From: a bacterium
GTDB taxonomy: Bacteria; CAIWAD01
Reading direction: 5' to 3'
Assembly (NCBI GenBank): GCA_030429345.1
Contig: JAUIFJ010000064.1
Location: 1 to 7,505, forward strand
Length of the DNA: 7,505 bases
Shown here: positions 1 through 4,434 of the stretch, piece by piece
How positions within the stretch are numbered: position 1 is the first letter of the stretch
Layout: each line of letters begins with the position of its first letter
Notes under the pieces: model-generated
Databases searched by the model: none
What the model was told of the DNA's origin: nothing
What the model saw: the letters and a program-made list of their open reading frames with translations, nothing else
Made by a program: the position numbers and the translations under genes

Positions 1-2
1 AG

Positions 3-3000
3 TACGCGATCGAGAAGTTTCCGCCCCAGCCGCTTCACCCCGCCTGCCGCTGCACCCATGTCCCGGCGCCCGGATCCCTGGATCAGATCAAGGACTTGCC
101 GGCCATCCAGGACTTGGTGACGAAGCACACGCTGGGCCAGCAGGCGGTGAAGCAGGCGCTGAAGACTGGCGACTTTTCCGCCCTGACAGTCCGGCAGCTA
201 CGCGAGCTGGCCAAGCAGAAGGGGATTCCGATCTCCCGCTCCAAGGCCTACCAGGTCCAGCTGCTTGCTGATGTCTCCAGCCTTGATGTGTCACACCTGC
301 AAGGCCTGAGCACCGCGGAGTTCAAGCAGCTGCTGAAACAGCACAAGGTCAGCCCGATCAAGTCCCGCGAGGACCTGGTGAAGGACCTGCTGGGCGAGGG
401 GGCGGAGAAGCATGCGGCCAAGCTGGCGGCGCTGAAGCAGGCGGAGAAGGCGGCAAAGGAAGCGGCGGAGAAAGCCAAGATCGCGGCCCAGAAAGCCGCC
501 GAGGAAGCGAAGGCCAAGCAGGAAGCCACCGAGTTGATGTACTCCAAGGTGGGCAAGCTGGTTGAGGCCGCGAAGCCCGAGACTTTCGATGCGTATTACG
601 CGGCTGCCTACGAAGTGGGGGCCGTCCTGGAGAATGCACAGAAGGTGCTGGGCATCGAGGCGCTCAAGCCGTTCAAGGTCCAGATCGCCAAGGCCTACGA
701 TGGTTTCCTCGCCTCACTGAAGGGCATGAAGCAGAAGCAGCTGCGTGATCTGCTCAAGGCACACGGGGTCAAGAACTTCCAGTGGTACACGAAGGAAGAG
801 ACCCTGTCCTACATCCTGAACCCGGAGAAGCGGCCGGAGCTAATCGCCCAGGTGGCTCAGAAGCTGAAGGCGGTGAAAGCGAAGAACGCGGCGAAGAAGG
901 CCGCGAAACCCAAGCCCGTGCCGCCGGAGCCCAAGGCCCCGGTGATCCAGTTGGCCAACCAGGCGGATCAGGAGTGGGAGGCCCTCAAGGACGGCAGCAC
1001 CTTCGTCTACGACGGCGACGCCCGCAGCCTGGGCGGCGCGCACAGCAAGTACTTTTTTCGTGATGCGGAAGGCAACCGCTGGCTGTTCAAGCCGATTGCC
1101 GAGGAGTTTCGCGCCTGGGGCGATGAGGTGGCCTACCGGATCCAGCGGGAGATTGACCCCAACGCCGTGGAAGCCCGATTCATCCGTCTGGAGGTGAAGG
1201 GCAAGAAACTGGCTGGCTCGATCCAGCGGATGAAGACCGGGCTGAAGGAAGTCAGCGACTACGGCGGCCTGGGGCTGGACACGCTGCAGGCGGAGGAGCT
1301 GCTGCAGCTGCAGCGTGAGCACGTCATCGACTGGCTGATTTCCAACCACGACAGCCATGTGAACCAGTTTCTGCGCGCGCAAGATGGGAAGGTATACGGC
1401 ATCGACAAGGGGCAGCTGTTCAAGTTTTTCGGCAAGGACCAGCTGAACCTGACCTACTACCCCAACCGGGTGCACAATGCGGGCGAGCCTGTGTACAACC
1501 AGCTACTGCGCCTGCACCGGGACGGGAAGATCCAGCTGGATCTTGGAGCCACGGAAGAGTTCATTCGGCGCGCCCAGGCCATTACGGACAGCGCGTACAA
1601 GGAGATGCTCAGGCCCTATGCGGAGCGCCGGTTCGCGGGCCAGCCTGGAGCCTTGGCCGACTTCCTGAGCGGGGCCGTGAAGCGCAAGCAGACGTTGCGT
1701 GAGGACTTCGAGCGCCTGTACAGCGAGGTGGAATCCGCGAGGACGGGAAAGAAGGTGACCTTCCGCTTCGGGGAGAAGGGACCCGCGGCACCGGCACCCG
1801 CTGCGCCAGCGGATGCGCCTGAGCTCACGTGGGGCCGCGACGCCCGTTTCGACCTGTCACACGAGGTCAAGGAAATTCGGGACAACGGCTGGCAGGGCAA
1901 GTCCCTGGGCATCGATTCGGATCAGATCGAGGACCAGAATGTCCTGGTGCGCGAGGTCCTGCTGCCCGGGGGTGGGAAGCGCACGATGATGGAGCTGCGG
2001 CTGCGCCCAGAGGCAGACCAGCGGCTGACAAAGTTGCTGAAGCAGCAGGCGGGGCACTTGCCATCCGAAGTGTATACGGACGACTATTGGCATTCAATCC
2101 TGAATGCCGCCAAGACCGTGAACCATCATCTGTCTGATCTGGGATTCAATGACGGTACGATCAATGACATGCTGTCTCACGGCCCAGCCCTTCAAAAGCT
2201 GTTGAAGTCGGGGAATGTGGTTGAGCGGAAAATGGCTGAGCAGTATCTGGACGCCATGGAGAAGATCCAGCAGAAGGTAACTCAGGCCCGGGCTGGAAAG
2301 TCGCCGGATCCGCTGCCGATCCTGAAGCAGTTCCAGGCGGACCCCAAGGACCTGAAGACTCTGAGCAAACCGGTGGCAGCGGATCCGGAGTACACAGTGA
2401 CCGTGCGCGATCGTGTGACAGCGGACCGCACCCGCGCCAAGGGCGATCGCCTGGTGCTGGAGAAGGACAACGTGCCGCTGAGCGAGTTCGATCACCGGTT
2501 GGCCGACCAGGCGGCGGAGTTCGAGGTCGACCTGGGAGACGGCATTCAGGTGGTCTATCGCCCTTACCGCAGCCTGACCCAGCAGCATCTGTTCGCAGTC
2601 CAGGGGCGGATGACCGTGCGCGCCGCTGGCGAGGTCAGCGAGGCCCGGGTGGCCCAGGCGCTGCAGAAGCTGCAGAAGCTGGGGCTGGACACCACGCCCT
2701 CTACGGCGGCTCAGGAAGAGCTGATGTATTTACAGAAGACGGCCTACGCCGCCAACATCGATCAGACGCCGCTGTTCCAGCAGGCGGCGGCCCGGGCGGC
2801 AGGGGCGGAGTCCACGGAGGCCGAGGTCGCCGTGTGGCGCGAGGCCTGGTCGTCCCAGCTGGGCGTGCCGGATGTGACCAAGCTTCCGGCCTACAAGCCC
2901 CAGGGCCACTACCAGTATTCCACGGTGCGCGGGGCCGGCAGCCAGGGCGGGATCCGGGTGCAGGAGCGCTTCGACCTGGACGACAAGACCTTTCAGAAAT

Positions 3001-3533
3001 CGATGAAGGGGCATGTGCTGGTCCACGAGATCACGAAGGGGGATATCGAGGAGTTTTTCGAAGTTGTGCTGCCGACGAACCGGGCCTTCGTTCCCACGGC
3101 TGATCGTTTCACCGCCGGTGTGCCCATCGGCGGCATGAGTCCCGGTTCCGACATGAACACCGGCGGCGCCAGCTACTTCTTCACGCGCATCAAATCGCGC
3201 AGAAGTCTGGGCGGGGATCAGATTCGGTTCAAGATCGACATGCTGAAGCGCGCGGACGCCATCAGCTATCCCCGCGACCTGTTTGGTCGTGTGACAGGAA
3301 CAACAGTGCGGGACAACCGGCGCAGCGACCTGGCGGGTTTCAAGGCCAACGCGAGGTCCTCGAGCAATGAAACGGATTTCAAGGGGCCGGTCACCATCCT
3401 GGATAATCTGGACTCGATCGGTGTGCGCAGCCCCTTGAAACGTGATCGACTCCTGAAGACATTCCGCAAGAATGGTATTACGGTCCTGCCGGATGGCAGG
3501 GCCATTGAAGATGTGATTGTGGTGGCCAATTGA
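3..3533 (+). CDS. MuF-type minor head protein with SAP-like repeats, HipA/PI-kinase-like domain and C-terminal ART-like region (5' partial)
   Basis: The frame is open to the left edge, so the N-terminus is missing; 1176 residues are visible. The TTG at 96 is not a credible start because in-frame coding continues upstream. Codons 30-60 encode PLHPACRCTHVP, the conserved C-terminal signature of Mu gpF/SPP1 gp7 (MuF) portal-associated head proteins. Next come SAP-like helical segments at about 183-270, 306-398 and 717-824, with an Ala/Lys/Glu-rich helix at about 400-560. At about 987-1620 lies a HipA/PI-kinase-like domain: GGAHSKYFF loop, Lys in WLFKP (1089), NHDSHVNQ catalytic loop (1344-1367) and metal-site Asp in GIDKG (1404). 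A Pro/Ala linker at about 1775-1825 leads to an unrecognised middle. The last 180 or so residues hold GGASYFFTR (near 3171) and NETDF (3366), which may be an ADP-ribosyltransferase-like core. MuF is secure, kinase likely, ART speculative. The usual gpF/gp7 protein is far shorter, so this resembles MuF polyvalent/effector fusions. It overlaps the next gene by 4 bases. Confidence 0.85.
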   Translation, partial: YAIEKFPPQPLHPACRCTHVPAPGSLDQIKDLPAIQDLVTKHTLGQQAVKQALKTGDFSALTVRQLRELAKQKGIPISRSKAYQVQLLADVSSLDVSHLQGLSTAEFKQLLKQHKVSPIKSREDLVKDLLGEGAEKHAAKLAALKQAEKAAKEAAEKAKIAAQKAAEEAKAKQEATELMYSKVGKLVEAAKPETFDAYYAAAYEVGAVLENAQKVLGIEALKPFKVQIAKAYDGFLASLKGMKQKQLRDLLKAHGVKNFQWYTKEETLSYILNPEKRPELIAQVAQKLKAVKAKNAAKKAAKPKPVPPEPKAPVIQLANQADQEWEALKDGSTFVYDGDARSLGGAHSKYFFRDAEGNRWLFKPIAEEFRAWGDEVAYRIQREIDPNAVEARFIRLEVKGKKLAGSIQRMKTGLKEVSDYGGLGLDTLQAEELLQLQREHVIDWLISNHDSHVNQFLRAQDGKVYGIDKGQLFKFFGKDQLNLTYYPNRVHNAGEPVYNQLLRLHRDGKIQLDLGATEEFIRRAQAITDSAYKEMLRPYAERRFAGQPGALADFLSGAVKRKQTLREDFERLYSEVESARTGKKVTFRFGEKGPAAPAPAAPADAPELTWGRDARFDLSHEVKEIRDNGWQGKSLGIDSDQIEDQNVLVREVLLPGGGKRTMMELRLRPEADQRLTKLLKQQAGHLPSEVYTDDYWHSILNAAKTVNHHLSDLGFNDGTINDMLSHGPALQKLLKSGNVVERKMAEQYLDAMEKIQQKVTQARAGKSPDPLPILKQFQADPKDLKTLSKPVAADPEYTVTVRDRVTADRTRAKGDRLVLEKDNVPLSEFDHRLADQAAEFEVDLGDGIQVVYRPYRSLTQQHLFAVQGRMTVRAAGEVSEARVAQALQKLQKLGLDTTPSTAAQEELMYLQKTAYAANIDQTPLFQQAAARAAGAESTEAEVAVWREAWSSQLGVPDVTKLPAYKPQGHYQYSTVRGAGSQGGIRVQERFDLDDKTFQKSMKGHVLVHEITKGDIEEFFEVVLPTNRAFVPTADRFTAGVPIGGMSPGSDMNTGGASYFFTRIKSRRSLGGDQIRFKIDMLKRADAISYPRDLFGRVTGTTVRDNRRSDLAGFKANARSSSNETDFKGPVTILDNLDSIGVRSPLKRDRLLKTFRKNGITVLPDGRAIEDVIVVAN

Positions 3534-4033
3534 GTGCAGCGATTGAAGCACGGGATGAGCTCCAGAAGTATACGGATTCCCTCTTCGGTGAATTCGGGCT
3601 AACACTGTATGTAGATTTTCAGGATGGATCACAGAATCTTCGCAACTATCTAGGTGGAGTTCGCGTGCTACGAGCGACACCCATCTATGACCGGAGCAAT
3701 GGCAGTATTCAGAACTTCCGCTACCTGATGATGTTCGTGGATCAGGGGGTGATTGACCTGGTGAACGCTGGAAATCCGGTGCATGTCTTTGAGTGTGAAG
3801 TGACGAAGCAGATGGTGCAGTCTTGTTGGCTTCGCGAAGTGGATGGCCCTCTGGCCTTCCTGCTTTCAAAGAATGATCCCCATTCCCTGTTTGAAGAGCA
3901 GGCGGCTATCTACACCCAGTGGGACCAGGAGCTCGCGCGCTTCGGCGGGCAGGAAAAGCTGGACCAGCGGCTCGACGAACTGGCGGCCCGCCAGCTGAAG
4001 GATTGGGAGTGGCACGAGAGGCACAACCAATGA
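3530..4033 (+). CDS. Unrecognised 167-residue protein, candidate immunity/accessory protein
   Basis: I do not recognise the family. The frame starts at TTG 3530 within a TTGA overlap with the stop of the preceding gene, which implies translational coupling; no ATG or GTG in this frame lies near, and the upstream GGTGG is only a weak ribosome site. The protein looks soluble and cytoplasmic: no signal peptide or membrane helix. The first two thirds look alpha/beta, with hydrophobic strands such as YLMMFVD and FECEV. The C-terminal third is helical and highly charged, ending near KDWEWHERHNQ. Base composition is about 50% GC over most of the gene (about 40% around 3601-3660), well below the flanking structural genes, and continues the drop seen at the end of the upstream gene. 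The position directly behind an effector-like C-terminus fits an immunity protein, but that is inference only; a phage accessory protein is equally possible. Confidence 0.75.
   Translation: MSAAIEARDELQKYTDSLFGEFGLTLYVDFQDGSQNLRNYLGGVRVLRATPIYDRSNGSIQNFRYLMMFVDQGVIDLVNAGNPVHVFECEVTKQMVQSCWLREVDGPLAFLLSKNDPHSLFEEQAAIYTQWDQELARFGGQEKLDQRLDELAARQLKDWEWHERHNQ
4016..4032 (+). promoter_or_regulatory. Ribosome binding site that fixes the ATG at 4030
   Basis: GAGAGG at 4016-4021 lies 8 bases before ATG 4030. This decides the start of the 102-residue gene. The same frame is open upstream to at least 3919, but there it overlaps the end of the preceding gene and encodes an Arg/Ala/Gly-rich sequence typical of an out-of-frame shadow. 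Confidence 0.65.
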
Positions 4034-4338
4034 CCGTCAGCTACTTCTATGTGCACGACATCGAGTCCGGCCGAAAAGCCCCTATCGGTGCCTGGATTGT
4101 CGACCAGGACAACGCCTTCCACTATGTCTTCCATCCTGACTACTATTTCTCGGATGAGCTGACCGCCTCTCATGTGATCGATCGCATGATCGAGGAGAAC
4201 CAGGACACGGTGGCCGAGGGCTTTCTCGAGTACTGGCAGCAAAATGTGGGCTACTACCGCTCGGCCACGGAGATCCATACTGAAACCGTAGACGACCTGC
4301 AGCTTTTCCTGGACCGGATGCAAAAAGCCGTCAACTAG
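4030..4338 (+). CDS. Unrecognised small acidic protein (102 aa)
   Basis: I do not recognise this protein. It starts at ATG 4030 in an ATGA overlap with the preceding gene, with GAGAGG 8 bases upstream, and ends at TAG 4336-4338. It begins MTVSYFYVHD, is rich in Asp/Glu and aromatic residues (FHYVFHPDYYF), and its second half looks helical. It has no signal peptide, no membrane segment and no Cys. The small size, acidity and coupling to the upstream gene fit a small binding or inhibitor protein, such as a second immunity-type or anti-host factor, but nothing in the sequence shows a target. The gene ends the tightly overlapped block; a 77-base AT-rich gap follows, so this may be the end of an inserted accessory cassette within the head operon. 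Confidence 0.8.
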   Translation: MTVSYFYVHDIESGRKAPIGAWIVDQDNAFHYVFHPDYYFSDELTASHVIDRMIEENQDTVAEGFLEYWQQNVGYYRSATEIHTETVDDLQLFLDRMQKAVN

Positions 4339-4415
4339 CTTCAACAACCCCCTCACTTTTTCTTCCAAAAGTCTTTTTCAAATCATTTCGGGGCGGCTAC
4401 CCTTGTCTCGTAGCA
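4339..4415. other. AT-rich intergenic gap
   Basis: This is the longest non-coding stretch in the window. Its first part is pyrimidine-rich with two short T runs (4357-4361 and 4374-4378) and about 40% GC, unlike the GC-rich genes around it. I see no convincing -35/-10 pair. I also see no terminator: the only short repeat before a T run, AAAA-GTC-TTTT, is too weak. The 3' end carries the hairpins described separately. It may mark the boundary of the inserted small-gene cassette. Confidence 0.5.
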
Positions 4416-4434
4416 ATGCTTTTGTGCGAGACGG
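4396..4434 (+). promoter_or_regulatory. Alternative hairpins over the methyltransferase start
   Basis: Two inverted repeats share bases. GCTAC 4396-4400 pairs with GTAGC 4410-4414 around a 9-base loop. GTCTCG 4405-4410 pairs perfectly with CGAGAC 4427-4432, extendable on both sides by G-U and A-U pairs to about 10 pairs (4403-4412 with 4425-4434). The second hairpin places ATG 4416 in its loop and ends just before the in-frame GTG 4434 and ATG 4437. The two structures exclude one another, which could tune initiation. No good Shine-Dalgarno precedes either ATG. The pairing is seen in the sequence; regulation is inference, and chance is possible. Confidence 0.35.

Noticed and set aside
96-98. 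TTG at 96 as the start of the large head protein
   Set aside because: The frame is open upstream to base 3 and encodes the MuF end motif HPACRC, so the true start lies outside the window.
2662-2688. Short tandem CTGCAGAAG repeat
   Set aside because: It encodes LQKLQKL in an amphipathic helix; codon-level repetition is enough to explain it.
2730-3869. Reverse-strand open frame of 379 codons spanning two + genes
   Set aside because: Low-complexity His/Arg/Pro/Gly-rich composition and opposite direction to a tightly coupled operon; a shadow frame.
3919-4029. Upstream extension of the 102-residue gene to ATG 3919
   Set aside because: It would overlap the preceding gene by over 110 bases and encodes an Arg/Ala/Gly-rich stretch. 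ATG 4030 has a good ribosome site and an ATGA overlap.
4366-4378. AAAA-GTC-TTTT as an intrinsic terminator after the small genes
   Set aside because: A four-pair A/T stem with a three-base loop is too unstable and lacks a GC stem.
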